Below are positions 18,168 to 27,769 of a stretch of DNA of 64,000 nucleotides, piece by piece. The stretch is from assembly GCA_046290675.1 (NCBI GenBank), contig JBKAHA010000005.1, positions 310,001-374,000 on the forward strand. The letters run 5' to 3'. Position 1 is the stretch's first letter. Each line of letters starts with the position of its first letter. A program made the translations under genes and the position numbers. The DNA is from Aureliella sp046290675 (lineage in GTDB: Bacteria; Planctomycetota; Planctomycetia; Pirellulales; Pirellulaceae). Below the pieces are notes generated by a model, which was not told the origin of the DNA, did not search any database, and saw only the letters and a program-made list of their open reading frames with translations.

Positions 18168-19511
18168 ATGACTGACGAATCAGGATCGCCGCACCAAAAG
18201 CAAGTCGGGATCCAGCAAGAGCGTAGTGAGTTCTCCACCGATGGTGCAGCGGAACTTGTCTGCAACGCTATTGATCCTGACCAATGTCATGGACTGGTCC
18301 GCGAGGGGCGACGCCGACGTGTTCGGATGCAACGTGATCTGGTGCGGGATATCAAGCGCGGTCATGCTTGGATCTATTCGGCTGCGATTGAGCCGATAAA
18401 GGCTCCCGCAGGCACGGTGGTTGAGCTTTGGGATCAGCGTGGGCAGCGAGCTATTGCGGCCGGAATCTATGATGGCGACCACCCGATTCCTGTACGGATT
18501 TGTAGTATTGATCCGGAGATTGAAGTCGACGGAGTTTGGCTGGCTCGGCGTTTGATGGACGCCTGGACTTTGCGGCAACGCTTCTTCGATTCCCGAACCA
18601 CAGGCTTTCGCTGGGTTGCCGGTGAGGGAGACGGAGTACCGGGGATGATCCTCGATGTCTACGACCATGTCGCAGTGATGAAATTAGACGGCGGTGCTCC
18701 CGAAGCCTTCTATCTACCCAAAGCCATTGGCAATTGGATTGTCGAGAACACAAGCATCGAAACAGTGGTTCTCCGCACGCGTCAGCGGGGACAGACGGGG
18801 GCTGTAATCGCCGGGGCCGATTTGCCCCATGCCAGAGTTGCCTTAACGGGGGAGCAATTGTCCGCAACTGACTTTCTCGAGAATGGTCTGCGGTTTCAAG
18901 CCGATGTGTTTGCTGGGCAGAAGACGGGCTTCTTCTTGGATCAGCGAGACAATCGTGAATTGATCCGGCGTCTTGCCAAAGGCAAGAGCGTCCTGAACCT
19001 TTACTCCTTCAGCGGAGGATTCTCTGTAGCGGCCGGGCAGGGTGGGGCCACCCAAGTTACGTCTGTTGATATTGCCGCGCCCGCGATTGTCGCTTCCCAG
19101 CAGCATTGGGAGATGAATGAACTTCCCAAGGAGAGCCATACCGCGGTCGTGCAGGACTGTTTTGAGTTTCTCGAGTCAGCCAATCGTGAAGGCAAACGTT
19201 GGGATGTCGTGATCTGCGATCCGCCCTCATTTGCACGTAATGAACGTTCTCGACCACAAGCCTTAGCTGCGTACGCCAAACTGGGACAACTCAGTGCGCG
19301 GGTGACCAATCGCGGCGGGCTGCTCGCGTTAGCTTCCTGCTCTAGTCATGTGAACAAGCAGGCATTTCTTGAAGCGAACTATGACGCACTTGGCAAAGCG
19401 CGGCGAAAAGCTAACCTGTTGGCCGATCGCGGCTTACCACTGGATCATCCGACACCGTTGGCGATGCCAGAGCTACGGTATCTGAAGTTTCTTTTATTTC
19501 AGTTGGATTAG
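18168..19511 (+). CDS. rlmI: Class I SAM-dependent rRNA methyltransferase, RlmI family
   Basis: Expected to make 5-methylcytosine in 23S rRNA. An N-terminal PUA-like domain (about residues 45-125) contains RDIKRGHAWIYSAAIEP. The Rossmann methyltransferase domain has the typical AGQKTGFFLDQRDNR lead-in, the SAM motif LNLYSFSGGFSVAAGQGGA, and the catalytic-type motif VVICDPPSFARN. A second cysteine in ALASCSSHV matches the family (SCS). The ATG at 18168 is chosen over an in-frame start at 18129, which lies inside the previous gene. The 40 N-terminal residues before the PUA domain are extra compared with E. coli RlmI. Exact target base is inferred from the family. Confidence 0.87.
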   Translation: MTDESGSPHQKQVGIQQERSEFSTDGAAELVCNAIDPDQCHGLVREGRRRRVRMQRDLVRDIKRGHAWIYSAAIEPIKAPAGTVVELWDQRGQRAIAAGIYDGDHPIPVRICSIDPEIEVDGVWLARRLMDAWTLRQRFFDSRTTGFRWVAGEGDGVPGMILDVYDHVAVMKLDGGAPEAFYLPKAIGNWIVENTSIETVVLRTRQRGQTGAVIAGADLPHARVALTGEQLSATDFLENGLRFQADVFAGQKTGFFLDQRDNRELIRRLAKGKSVLNLYSFSGGFSVAAGQGGATQVTSVDIAAPAIVASQQHWEMNELPKESHTAVVQDCFEFLESANREGKRWDVVICDPPSFARNERSRPQALAAYAKLGQLSARVTNRGGLLALASCSSHVNKQAFLEANYDALGKARRKANLLADRGLPLDHPTPLAMPELRYLKFLLFQLD

Positions 19512-19564
19512 CCCGCGTGATCTGCGCTCGTGCATGAAAAACTGAATCGCTTTAGGTTAGCAGA

Positions 19565-20842
19565 GTGGTTAGCAAAATGGACTGGGATCCTGAGATCGAC
19601 ACACCGGCTTCGGTACTCGTAATTGGCGCTGGCCCTGCTGGAATCGAAGCTGCGTTGTACGCACGGTTCCTGGGTTACGAAGTCCATGTGGTTGATCGAG
19701 CCCGCGTTGGCAGCAATTTAGCTAATTGGGATAGCGAGCCGTTGATTGCCCCGGCGGCAGCGATGTCAAATCTTGGGCTGGCTGCGCTTCAAGCTCAAGA
19801 GGTTGATATGCCATCGAGCGAAAGTGTTTCGGATTGTTCAGGGTACTTGCAGCGGTATCTGATCCCGGTCGCGAAGACGGATTTGCTTTACCAATCGATT
19901 CAAATCAATTCGGAACTTATTTCGTTGTCGCGCACAGGGTTCGATGGTACATCGGAATTGTCCGTAGAGCAGAGGAGCGAGCTAGAATTTCGTGCTCTCA
20001 TCCGATCTCAGAAGCGTGGGGAATACTCGCAAGTCTTCGATCTGGTGTTGGATTGTAGTGGTAGCGGTTCGCGGGATGGTCTCGCTTCGGGCAGAGGCTT
20101 GGCCAAGGGCGAATCATCGCTACCCGCTGATCCACGGAAGGCGGCCACTAGTGGGTACTTTCGAGGTCGATCAGTCAACATGTTTGAGGAAGTGGCTGGA
20201 ACAACCATACTCTATGGCAATGGCTTGGAAGCTTGCGCGACCGCGCAGGAGTTTATGACTCGAGTGGGGGGCAACTCTGCGGCTAGATTTATCTGGCTGC
20301 TCCCAAAGTCCTATGGTGAAGAAAGAAGAGTGGAGCTCGAAGATGAACGCCTTTTGAAGCTGCTCGAATTGCCCAAGCAACTTGCTGAAGATGCTCCCGT
20401 TGGGGTGGCTGTCATGGAGTGCTGGGGTATTGAAGCTATCTTAGGTACGCTCGGCGATGCCGATCAAGATAGTGGCCAGGAGAGTTCTCTAAACGCCCCA
20501 TGGACGGTTACGGTCCAGACGCGACCGGAAGAAAGTATCGAACTAGCATGTGATCGATTCGTGAATTGCCAGGCTCCGTTGCCGGATTGGGGCTTTTGCC
20601 ATCGACTGGGTCGCGGTCATGAGCCTCAGAGCACCGGTCAAGACGAGGCGAAGCAGACGTCGTTAAAGTCGTTGACGCCTGAGCCGCATTATTATGTGCT
20701 CGGAGCCAAGTCGGTATCCGGTCACGCGGATGGGCTCCAGTTAAGTTGGATTCAGATTCGCGAGCAGATCCGAGAGACTTTTGGGCTAATCGGTGGCCGA
20801 AAGGATCTCAATCTCTATGAGTCCGTCCGGCCCCAAGACTAG
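19565..20842 (+). CDS. FAD/NAD(P)-binding oxidoreductase
   Basis: A 425-residue protein with a Rossmann dinucleotide-binding site at residues about 17-45: VLVIGAGPAGIEAALYARF followed by an acidic VVDR, fitting FAD. A second glycine-rich segment (ILYGNGLEACATAQEFM, about residue 215) may bind NAD(P). The C-terminal part YYVLGAKSVSGHADGLQLSW resembles the closing segment of flavoprotein oxidoreductases. Start: GTG at 19565, with an ATG at 19577 as the alternative. It begins 53 bp after the methyltransferase gene and may share its transcript. The substrate is unknown, and the family is not one I can name more precisely. Confidence 0.7.
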   Translation: MVSKMDWDPEIDTPASVLVIGAGPAGIEAALYARFLGYEVHVVDRARVGSNLANWDSEPLIAPAAAMSNLGLAALQAQEVDMPSSESVSDCSGYLQRYLIPVAKTDLLYQSIQINSELISLSRTGFDGTSELSVEQRSELEFRALIRSQKRGEYSQVFDLVLDCSGSGSRDGLASGRGLAKGESSLPADPRKAATSGYFRGRSVNMFEEVAGTTILYGNGLEACATAQEFMTRVGGNSAARFIWLLPKSYGEERRVELEDERLLKLLELPKQLAEDAPVGVAVMECWGIEAILGTLGDADQDSGQESSLNAPWTVTVQTRPEESIELACDRFVNCQAPLPDWGFCHRLGRGHEPQSTGQDEAKQTSLKSLTPEPHYYVLGAKSVSGHADGLQLSWIQIREQIRETFGLIGGRKDLNLYESVRPQD

Positions 20843-20869
20843 TTTACGCAAGAGAATCGGCTAGCCTCA

Positions 20870-23251
20870 TTATTTGATGTTGAGGGTTCCGACATACTTC
20901 TTCGGTTTGGGCGTTTTTAATATGTCTCCGAACCCCGACAGCTTCAGCAGACGGTGTGATTCCTTCAACGCAAATTCGACGTCCATGAACGGTTCGTAGC
21001 TTATGTCTTGCCATAGAACTTTACCGTCGGGAGCGATTAGAAAAGTTCCGTGTAAAGGCTGCTCCTCGAAGTCATCAAAGCAGCGATATGATTTGAAGCT
21101 CGTTAGTTCTGGGTCGGCGTGCAGCGGAATATCGAGCGGTTTGCTGTAGTCGGCCAATGCGTCGACCAGGGATTCTCTTTCCTCTGAGCTGATGGCGATG
21201 ACTTCAATGCCGGAATCGCGAAAGTCATCTGCGCGTGGCGAAAATTCATGCAGTTGCTCGATGCAGTGCAGGCAGCCGAATCCAAGGTAAAAGATGACTA
21301 AGGTAGGCTTACCACGGAAGTCTTTCAGGGTGACTCCATCGCCGTCTTGATTTTCGACGGCAAAGTCGGGTGCGATGTAGGGACGCCACCGGAAGGAGCC
21401 GAGTGAGTCTAAATCTGGGCGTTCACCAATGTCGTCTGCAAGCTTGAATTCGCCACGCCAGTCGCCTTCGTAACCGAGCTTCTTCGCGAGTTGATCAAGC
21501 CGTGATAACAACGGCGTGTTGGTATCTGCTTTCGCCGCCAACTCTCTCGCTTCTTCAAAATCGGACTTGGCCTCGTCGTCTACATCAGCCAAAGAGTGCA
21601 GGTAGGCTGATACCGCGAGGGGCAATAGCTGGCCGGGTTTGTCCTCGATTTCTTTCCTCACCAATTTGAGGCTTTCTTCAGTCTTGCCGGCTTTGAACTG
21701 CCACTCGGCTTTGAGTAGGTTGTCTTTCAGGGCGGCGTCCTTCCAGCCTTCCAAAGCCTCTTCGTACTTTTCGGCAGCGGCGAGTACCGAAATCTCGATC
21801 GACCGGATCGATTTCTCGAGCTCACTGTTCAGTGACTTGAGTTCCTTCGTCTTCTTATCGCGATTCTTCTTTCGTCGCGCGCGATTCGCTTTTGCCTTCT
21901 TTGAAGTTCCCTCTTTCGAACCGTCTTTGATCGCCTTCTCAATCGCTTCGTCAGCTTTGGCTTCGTCTTTTAATTCTTTCAAAGCCACTTCGTTGGCAGC
22001 GAGCTGATCACGGAGTTCCTGGGCAATCTCCTCGGCGGCTTCTGTTTTCTCGGTCAATGCTAAAGCGACGCCCAAATACCGATGCCTCTCGGTTTGCAGT
22101 TTCTTGCTTTCAGTAGGTTCCAGATACATCGTGTCCGCGAGTTCGATCAACTCAGGCCAAAGGCGGTAGCTTGAGAGCGTGAGCAATAGACGTTCGCGAC
22201 CGTACTTGGTGCTACCGCGTCGGTCGATCGAGTTGTACCTGGGATGGCGCGGCAACTCGAGCATGTTCTTGGCAAGCGAGAGAGCATCGTTCACTCGGCC
22301 AATCTTAAGCAAGTTGCGGATCAGCCATTCGTTGTTGTGCGCGAAATTGTGAATCTGATCTGGCAACACACGGTCGCGCATCATGTGGGCGTGATCGACT
22401 CTCGCGGATGCTTCTTGTTGCCAAACGGCGTCATGGTAGCGATGAAGCTTGTCGTAAATGTGTCCCGGCATGTGCCACATATGGGCCACACCAGGAAGGG
22501 CTGGGCCGCATTTCGCTGCGCTTTCAAGTGCGCGTTTGGCTTTGTGGCGATCCCAAAGATGGATTCGATAGTGGTGAGCTGGGTGAGCCGGATTGGCATC
22601 AAAAACATCGCCAAGGATCGAGTTGATGGCGACGTAGCTGACGATGGGCAAATCGGCTCGAGCATTCTGCCAGCACTGAAGTGCCAGAAATGCTTTGGCT
22701 TCGATGTCCTCTGGGAATTCTTCCACGATTTCTTCGAGATCGCGTGTGTATCGCTGTGCACGATCTTTCTTTTCGATCTTCTTGTCTTTGTCGTCAAACT
22801 CTTTGCAAAACTGCGCATAGGCATCAATGAACATCTGTTCGCGGCGAGTCGCTGAATCCTTCCTGTCGACGGCTTCTTTGATGAAGTCTCGAGCACGGTC
22901 CATGTTCTCGGTGTTCGCCATTGCCATTCCCCAGTAGGCGATCGCGCAGTCGGGGTCGAGAACTTCGGCTTGGCGGAATGATCGCTCAGCCTCGTAGTAC
23001 CAGAACCCATGCAGCTGGGCGACGCCTTGGTTAATAAAACGTTGGGCCACGTTGCTTGAAGTCGACGCCTTGAATTCAACATTCCCCATGCCAGGCATGA
23101 GGTAAGCCGATTGTCGCGGACCGTCGTTGAAGGCTTCACCGTGGTTAGAGTGACCGGCTGCAAGTTCTTCTGTTTCGGCAGCCCGGATTTTCGCGGCTGT
23201 TCCGAAAAGCAAGATGGTTTGTAGGGCCACTAGAAACGAAAGACGTTGCAT
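20870..23251 (-). CDS. Exported TPR protein with C-terminal peroxiredoxin-like domain
   Basis: The ATG at 23251 starts a signal peptide (MQRLSFLVALQTILLFGTAA), giving 793 residues; an in-frame ATG 18 bp upstream is less likely. Residues about 70-400 are TPR-like helices (for example WYYEAERSFRQAEVLDPDCAIAY in the first unit). A strongly charged Lys/Glu coiled coil spans about 415-495. The C-terminal 150 residues are a thioredoxin-fold AhpC/TSA domain: FAVENQDGDGVTLKDFRGKP, then FYLGFGCLHCIEQL with a CLHC pair at the active-site position and the IAISSE strand. A role in periplasmic redox or protein handling is plausible. It converges with the oxidoreductase gene with only 27 bp between the stops. 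Confidence 0.82.
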   Translation of the reverse strand: MQRLSFLVALQTILLFGTAAKIRAAETEELAAGHSNHGEAFNDGPRQSAYLMPGMGNVEFKASTSSNVAQRFINQGVAQLHGFWYYEAERSFRQAEVLDPDCAIAYWGMAMANTENMDRARDFIKEAVDRKDSATRREQMFIDAYAQFCKEFDDKDKKIEKKDRAQRYTRDLEEIVEEFPEDIEAKAFLALQCWQNARADLPIVSYVAINSILGDVFDANPAHPAHHYRIHLWDRHKAKRALESAAKCGPALPGVAHMWHMPGHIYDKLHRYHDAVWQQEASARVDHAHMMRDRVLPDQIHNFAHNNEWLIRNLLKIGRVNDALSLAKNMLELPRHPRYNSIDRRGSTKYGRERLLLTLSSYRLWPELIELADTMYLEPTESKKLQTERHRYLGVALALTEKTEAAEEIAQELRDQLAANEVALKELKDEAKADEAIEKAIKDGSKEGTSKKAKANRARRKKNRDKKTKELKSLNSELEKSIRSIEISVLAAAEKYEEALEGWKDAALKDNLLKAEWQFKAGKTEESLKLVRKEIEDKPGQLLPLAVSAYLHSLADVDDEAKSDFEEARELAAKADTNTPLLSRLDQLAKKLGYEGDWRGEFKLADDIGERPDLDSLGSFRWRPYIAPDFAVENQDGDGVTLKDFRGKPTLVIFYLGFGCLHCIEQLHEFSPRADDFRDSGIEVIAISSEERESLVDALADYSKPLDIPLHADPELTSFKSYRCFDDFEEQPLHGTFLIAPDGKVLWQDISYEPFMDVEFALKESHRLLKLSGFGDILKTPKPKKYVGTLNIK

Positions 23252-23588
23252 CGTGTGTGAACCTTGCAAGTTCTAGGAGGGAAGTTTTGCAACCGCGGCT
23301 GGGAGAGGTAGGAGCTGCGGTGTCATTGCTCGTGGGTAGGCGTTTTACCCAACGCATGCGTTCTATATTCGCTTACGAAGTCCACGTCGGCAACGACCGA
23401 GTAACGAGAGAATGCGAGATTCCCGGTTTTATCGAAGCCCCATAGGAGTCGTCGGAGTCTCTACGGATGAGGCAAGGCTGGTCACGAGGGAAACGAAAAC
23501 AGCCTTGGCGGAAAGCCAAGGCTGTGTTCAGGTTTCAGGTTCTGCAGCAAGCGTAAGCAGTGACGCGCTCCCTGCAGGATTCAGAAGA
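23252..23588. other. Intergenic gap with a terminator
   Basis: The 337-bp stretch between the TolC-like gene and the TPR-peroxiredoxin gene, both on the minus strand. It contains the terminator hairpin at 23499-23525 and, downstream of it, the promoter region of the peroxiredoxin gene. No ORF is supported. Confidence 0.5.
23499..23525 (-). terminator. Intrinsic terminator of the TolC-like gene
   Basis: A perfect 11-bp stem (ACAGCCTTGGC with GCCAAGGCTGT) and a 5-nt loop. On the minus strand it is followed by a T-rich stretch TTTTCGTTT. It lies 64 bp after the stop of the TolC-like gene. Confidence 0.85.
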
Positions 23589-25637
23589 CTAGTCGGCTGC
23601 CGGTGGCGGTACAGCGACACTGCCCAAATCGACTTTTGCAGGAGCTTGCAATGGATCGCTTGCAATCGTAATTTCGCTGCTGGCTATGGGCGAGCCGTAG
23701 GCGACTGGGGTGCCGCTGATTCCAGCGCCGACGTCGCCAGGTCGGAATCCGCCTGAGCTAGCTGGGGCGGGCACGTCGACAGAAGATGGGTTGCTCCGCG
23801 GAACGAAGAAACGACCGCGTTCGACGGCATCCTGGTAAGCCTTCGCAGGCCAAGCACCTTCGCTCAACTGGACGCCGTTGTAGTTGAGCAACGAGCCCTT
23901 CTGCTGATGGAAATCTCGCAGCGAAAGTTGGTAGTCAACGAGCGAACGGTAGTAAGCGCTTTGGCTGGTGGCCAAACTCTGTTGGGCCTGCAGCAAGAAG
24001 TTGATGTTATCCAAGCCGCTCTCGTAACGTGCCTGCAACGCTTCGACTCGATCTCGGTCTGAGGCTTGTCGGTTGTAGTTCGTCTTGAGAAGCTCGTAGT
24101 TGCGTTTCACCTCTCGGGCGGTGTTGCTCAGGTCATGCGAGATGCGAAGTTCTTGCTCACGCAATACGGCACGTTCCTTGCTCAAGTTCCAGCGAGCATT
24201 CGAGATGGCGGCGCCGGCTCGGCGGAATCCAACGGAGTAACCGAACTCGATGCCGGCATACCATTCTTGGAAATCACCGCTGAAGATGCTTTGGTACATG
24301 CTCCGGAGTGGCTCGTTTCCGTTGCGAGACCGGATAAGGTTGTCGCCAAGTCCGTTAAAGCGATAGCGACCTACGAAGTCCAGATCAGGGCGTTTGTTCA
24401 GTCGGGCTGCCATCAGCTCAAATTCGCGGCGTTTGATCGTCCACTTCTGACGCCGAATTTCCACCCGTTTGGTCAGAGCGTCGCTCAATGCATTTTGCCA
24501 ATCGAATACAACTTCCCCTTCCATAGGAGCCGTAATTGGCTTCAAAAGGGAACCGTCCGTAGCTGGCATGCCAATGAGATAGCGAAGGTTCTGCTCTCTG
24601 GCGTAAAGGCCGGTAGGGCCGGTAAGCGCGTTCTTTGCGTTGGCGTCGAACGTGTAGTACTGCGAACGAGCCTGAGCTTCCGCCGCGGCGTCGCCGCCGC
24701 GAGCTCCAACTTTTTGCAGTTCCTTAATTCGCTGCCACGTCAGCAACGAGCTGTTTCGTCCTGCCACTTGAGCTTCGAGATTGTGGTAAGCGAAATAAAG
24801 TTCCCAGTAGGCTGTTTCAACGTCGTTGATGAAGCTGATGACGCCCGCTTCAAAATCGGCAAGCGAAATGTCGGTATTAATTCTCGCAATGAGAACACCG
24901 TTGTAGGAGCCAATTCCACTGTTTGGCCCTGCAATCCGGTTGAAAGTCGTACCCGCACCCCGGAGTAACGGTTGGCGATACTCGGCTTCGAGTTCACCGA
25001 AGAAGTCCGTTCGTAGGAATCGAGCAAAGTTCGGCTGCGAGTAGGCCACTCTGTGGCGTGCAGCAAATCGAGCACCGGTTGCAGTGGTCTTCGCCACCTC
25101 ATAGCTAAAGTTGCTGCTTACCGTGTCCGTGAATAATCGTTGGAAACCGATGTTCACCGCACCAGGGTTTGCGTTGTTTTGACGCTCTCGATCGTCCCAG
25201 AACAACGACGAGGTCACCTGCGCGTCGAAGGCTGATAGAGCGGCCTCGACACCGCCGCCGGGGTTGGACTCGGTGATCGCCGGATCAAACTTGGACCGCG
25301 TGCCCGATCCGCTTTGAACGACACTGCCGCCCAACGACCGCAGAATGTCGCTGCTGCCCAATGCCTGTTGGATGACCGCGTTCAGCTCAATTTCTTGGGT
25401 CAACAGGTCGGCTGGATTCTCGATCGTGTGCGGTCTTGGTACGGAGGATTCCGCCGCAAGGCAAGAGTGGACGTTCGGGTATTCGATTTTGGTGGCGACC
25501 GACTGATGGTAGCTCGGCGAGGATTCCCACGTGTCCGTAAACTTGAACTGCTTAACGGGTGAGCATCCAGGGCTCGAGCAGAGAGCTAGGCCAGCACACA
25601 ACCACTTCAGTGTTTTGTTGTTGCGAATCGAACGCAT
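23589..25637 (-). CDS. TolC-like outer membrane protein
   Basis: A 682-residue outer-membrane-efflux-type protein. The ATG at 25637 opens a signal peptide that ends in SSPGC at residue 25, a possible though weak lipobox. The body has the long helices and amphipathic strands of TolC, for example the closing segment SGLDNINFLLQAQQSLATSQ and SAYYRSLVDYQLSLRDFHQQ, typical of the second TolC repeat. The C-terminal 90 residues are Pro/Ser/Gly-rich. No membrane-fusion protein or inner-membrane pump gene is adjacent, so the substrate is unknown. In planctomycetes such proteins are often encoded without a pump. A hairpin terminator follows the gene. Confidence 0.85.
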   Translation of the reverse strand: MRSIRNNKTLKWLCAGLALCSSPGCSPVKQFKFTDTWESSPSYHQSVATKIEYPNVHSCLAAESSVPRPHTIENPADLLTQEIELNAVIQQALGSSDILRSLGGSVVQSGSGTRSKFDPAITESNPGGGVEAALSAFDAQVTSSLFWDDRERQNNANPGAVNIGFQRLFTDTVSSNFSYEVAKTTATGARFAARHRVAYSQPNFARFLRTDFFGELEAEYRQPLLRGAGTTFNRIAGPNSGIGSYNGVLIARINTDISLADFEAGVISFINDVETAYWELYFAYHNLEAQVAGRNSSLLTWQRIKELQKVGARGGDAAAEAQARSQYYTFDANAKNALTGPTGLYAREQNLRYLIGMPATDGSLLKPITAPMEGEVVFDWQNALSDALTKRVEIRRQKWTIKRREFELMAARLNKRPDLDFVGRYRFNGLGDNLIRSRNGNEPLRSMYQSIFSGDFQEWYAGIEFGYSVGFRRAGAAISNARWNLSKERAVLREQELRISHDLSNTAREVKRNYELLKTNYNRQASDRDRVEALQARYESGLDNINFLLQAQQSLATSQSAYYRSLVDYQLSLRDFHQQKGSLLNYNGVQLSEGAWPAKAYQDAVERGRFFVPRSNPSSVDVPAPASSGGFRPGDVGAGISGTPVAYGSPIASSEITIASDPLQAPAKVDLGSVAVPPPAAD

Positions 25638-26041
25638 CCGTGTTTCCTTCGTTAACCGACGCGAGAATTGCAAACCGGCGGATCGTTGCCAGTCGCATCA
25701 AGGGTCGAGTGACGCCAAGCGATACGAACGCACGTATCGCTGAGGGGGGTATCGGAAGCACAAATGCTGCCACTGGATCATTCAGACCTTGCGTTTTGCG
25801 AAGTACTAACGCTAGCACTTGATCTATTGCTACAACCGTCAGACTCACCGAACCCGGGAGAAGTGGAAGATGAGTGGGCGACTGCCAATGGAAAGATTCA
25901 CGCCGAATTCACTTTTCGGGCGCAGCCCGCAAAGCAATAGTTCTTCTCTCAGATAGAGCGTCCGGAGATGTGCATGCTGTACGCGGAAGCACATCACGGG
26001 TCCGCGAACAACACGAGGGAGGACGATCTCGGCGTCAGAGT
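25638..26041. other. Intergenic gap, 404 bp, with a 9-bp hairpin
   Basis: The only structure seen is a perfect hairpin at 25718-25741 (AGCGATACG with CGTATCGCT, 6-nt loop), about 80 bp upstream of the TolC-like start. It has no T-run, so it may be an operator or leader structure rather than a terminator. No ORF is supported. Confidence 0.45.
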
Positions 26042-26614
26042 CTAGGCATCAACCGCTGCGTTGGCAGCACGGGTTACCACCATGGCTTCGTAGACGCCAA
26101 AGAATACACAGGAGTAGACGAGGTTGCCGATGAAGGTCCCCTTCGCGAACGGAATGGCTGCAACATAGCAGTTGACCAAGCCTTCCATCGTTTTTGGGTA
26201 CCCTAGCATCGGGTCGAACCAGCAGGCGAAGTTGGTGACCAGGAAGAACACAGCGCCGGACAAAATGGCTCCGGCAGGCACTCCGATCCACAGGCCACCT
26301 GGCACTTGATTCTTCATGATCGAAACGAGCTTCCCTGCAAATGCCGAGAGGCCGGTTGCTGCGTAAACTGTTGCCATTAGCCAAACAGAATAAGCTCCCA
26401 TCGAAGGGACACCCATCCAGTGGCCCACCATGTCGCTTACCGACATCGCTGCGATCGAAATGAGGATTCCCAGCCCGAGCGACCAGTAGCAGCCGACAAA
26501 CATCCCAAGTGCACCGACCGCAGCGACGTTGTATCCATGCGGTACAAGACGCAAGACAATCGTAAGAACGAAAAGGAATGTGACGAACGCAACTAACTTG
26601 GATTTGTTCTGCAT
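26042..26614 (-). CDS. DUF6580-type polytopic membrane protein
   Basis: About 190 residues with five or six transmembrane helices and short loops. The pattern resembles S components of ECF vitamin transporters: GALGMFVGCYWSLGLGILIS, SVWLMATVYAATGLSAFAG, GVPAGAILSGAVFFLVTNF and FIGNLVYSCVFFGVYEAMV. I assign it to the DUF6580 family, where a transport role is suspected but unproven. The ATG at 26614 (MQNKSK) leads straight into the first helix and is preferred to the ATGs at 26647 and 26644. No energy-coupling ATPase gene lies next to it. Confidence 0.7.
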   Translation of the reverse strand: MQNKSKLVAFVTFLFVLTIVLRLVPHGYNVAAVGALGMFVGCYWSLGLGILISIAAMSVSDMVGHWMGVPSMGAYSVWLMATVYAATGLSAFAGKLVSIMKNQVPGGLWIGVPAGAILSGAVFFLVTNFACWFDPMLGYPKTMEGLVNCYVAAIPFAKGTFIGNLVYSCVFFGVYEAMVVTRAANAAVDA

Positions 26615-27019
26615 AGCATTCAAGGGAACGAAACGGGTTCCCATCACTAGAGCTCAGGTAGGCAATTGAGATGAATTAGCGGTTTGGTTATGCCGGCTGG
26701 ACCCAAAAAGACCTAGAGCGAATCCCTTGGGATTCGCTGGCTAAGGCATTCAGGCACTATCGTAGACCGTATCCATAATGCCGAAAAACCGCAAGTCGTC
26801 AATCAAACCGCTGCAGTGGCTCGCCGGGGAGTGATCAGCCAATCCGGGACCATTTTCTCTGGATTTGTTGACCATTCGGCAGGGGGCTCGCCCGCCGATC
26901 TGAGCTATGAAACCTTGTTGCCAGTTGGAACGCGGTTCGAGTGGACCGTTTCGGGTCCGATGCCGGTAGTCCCAATGTTCGAGGCCTAATTCACCTGTAC
27001 TTCGGGGAACTCGCGAGCC
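26615..27019. other. Intergenic gap, 405 bp
   Basis: No gene, hairpin or repeat that I can support. Both flanking genes are on the minus strand, so it holds the 3' end of the exported-protein transcript and the promoter of the DUF6580 gene. Confidence 0.4.
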
Positions 27020-27769
27020 CTACAGAGGAGCGGCCCAGAAGAACCCTGCCAATGACAGCGTTTCGACTGCCGCAGCTCGTCGATCCCACGGCAAATGATC
27101 TTTCAAGACCGGTGCACAAGTTCCAGGCCGGTAGTGCCCAAGTGCATACTGGCATTCCCATGGGCGATTGAGCGTATGAAGATACGGCGCGACAACGATG
27201 CTACCGAAGAACTTGGCACCGGATGCGAGGGGCTGCAGGTGTCCCCAGCGATCTTGTCCGTGCCTTTCGAGCATTGCATCTTCGAAGTTGAGAGGATGAT
27301 GAAAGACTAAGCTCGGTCGCCAGTGGACGGGCTTGTAGGTGACTCCACGAGCGGATCCATCCGGGAGCATCTGTAGTCCTTGGTCCCATGAGTCCGACTC
27401 CGCGTCAGGCAACAGCCCCGTGCCGATATCTGTGAGCGAGGTGTTGACGACGTTGACTTCGATGGTCAGTTCTTTGTCTTGTAGGGGGGCGAGCGATTCG
27501 CCGCTTTCGTTGTTATCTTGCATTTCTTCATCAGATCCTGCGTCAGAATCCTGCAGTGCTGCATCGTTGAAGCGGCTCGCCGGTGCAACGACACCCGGGT
27601 CGGCAAGCGAGATTCCACGAAGGCTTGGCCCTGCTGCTAGACGGCTGAATGTGACGGGGTGAATCACGTTTCTGGACGCTGGAGAAACTTGTTGGGCGTG
27701 AGCCAGGTTTCCGAGGCACGTAGCGATGACGGCGATCCCAGCGAGGATAGTGCGACGGCTGATCAGCAT
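27020..27769 (-). CDS. Exported protein of unknown function
   Basis: The frame is open to 28111, but the ATG at 27769 begins a clear signal peptide (MLISRRTILAGIAVIATC, cleavage near AHAQQ), giving 249 residues. The mature protein has an acidic linker (DSDAGSDEEMQDNNESGES). Its C-terminal half contains HWRPSLVFHHPLNFEDAMLE and YALGHYRPGTCAP, a combination seen in planctomycete exported proteins I cannot assign to a function. Upstream is a 410-bp divergent gap shared with the ABC ATPase gene. Distinctive Trp/His residues in the last 100 positions argue for a conserved domain. Confidence 0.65.
   Translation of the reverse strand: MLISRRTILAGIAVIATCLGNLAHAQQVSPASRNVIHPVTFSRLAAGPSLRGISLADPGVVAPASRFNDAALQDSDAGSDEEMQDNNESGESLAPLQDKELTIEVNVVNTSLTDIGTGLLPDAESDSWDQGLQMLPDGSARGVTYKPVHWRPSLVFHHPLNFEDAMLERHGQDRWGHLQPLASGAKFFGSIVVAPYLHTLNRPWECQYALGHYRPGTCAPVLKDHLPWDRRAAAVETLSLAGFFWAAPL

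Noticed and set aside
22381..23163. 260-codon frame on the minus strand overlapping the TPR-peroxiredoxin gene
   Set aside because: It is a shifted reading of a well-supported coding region and is rich in Thr/Ser/Arg without recognisable features.
24066..24968. 300-codon plus-strand frame opposite the TolC-like gene
   Set aside because: It is antisense to a gene with clear TolC features. No ribosome-binding site or domain was recognised.
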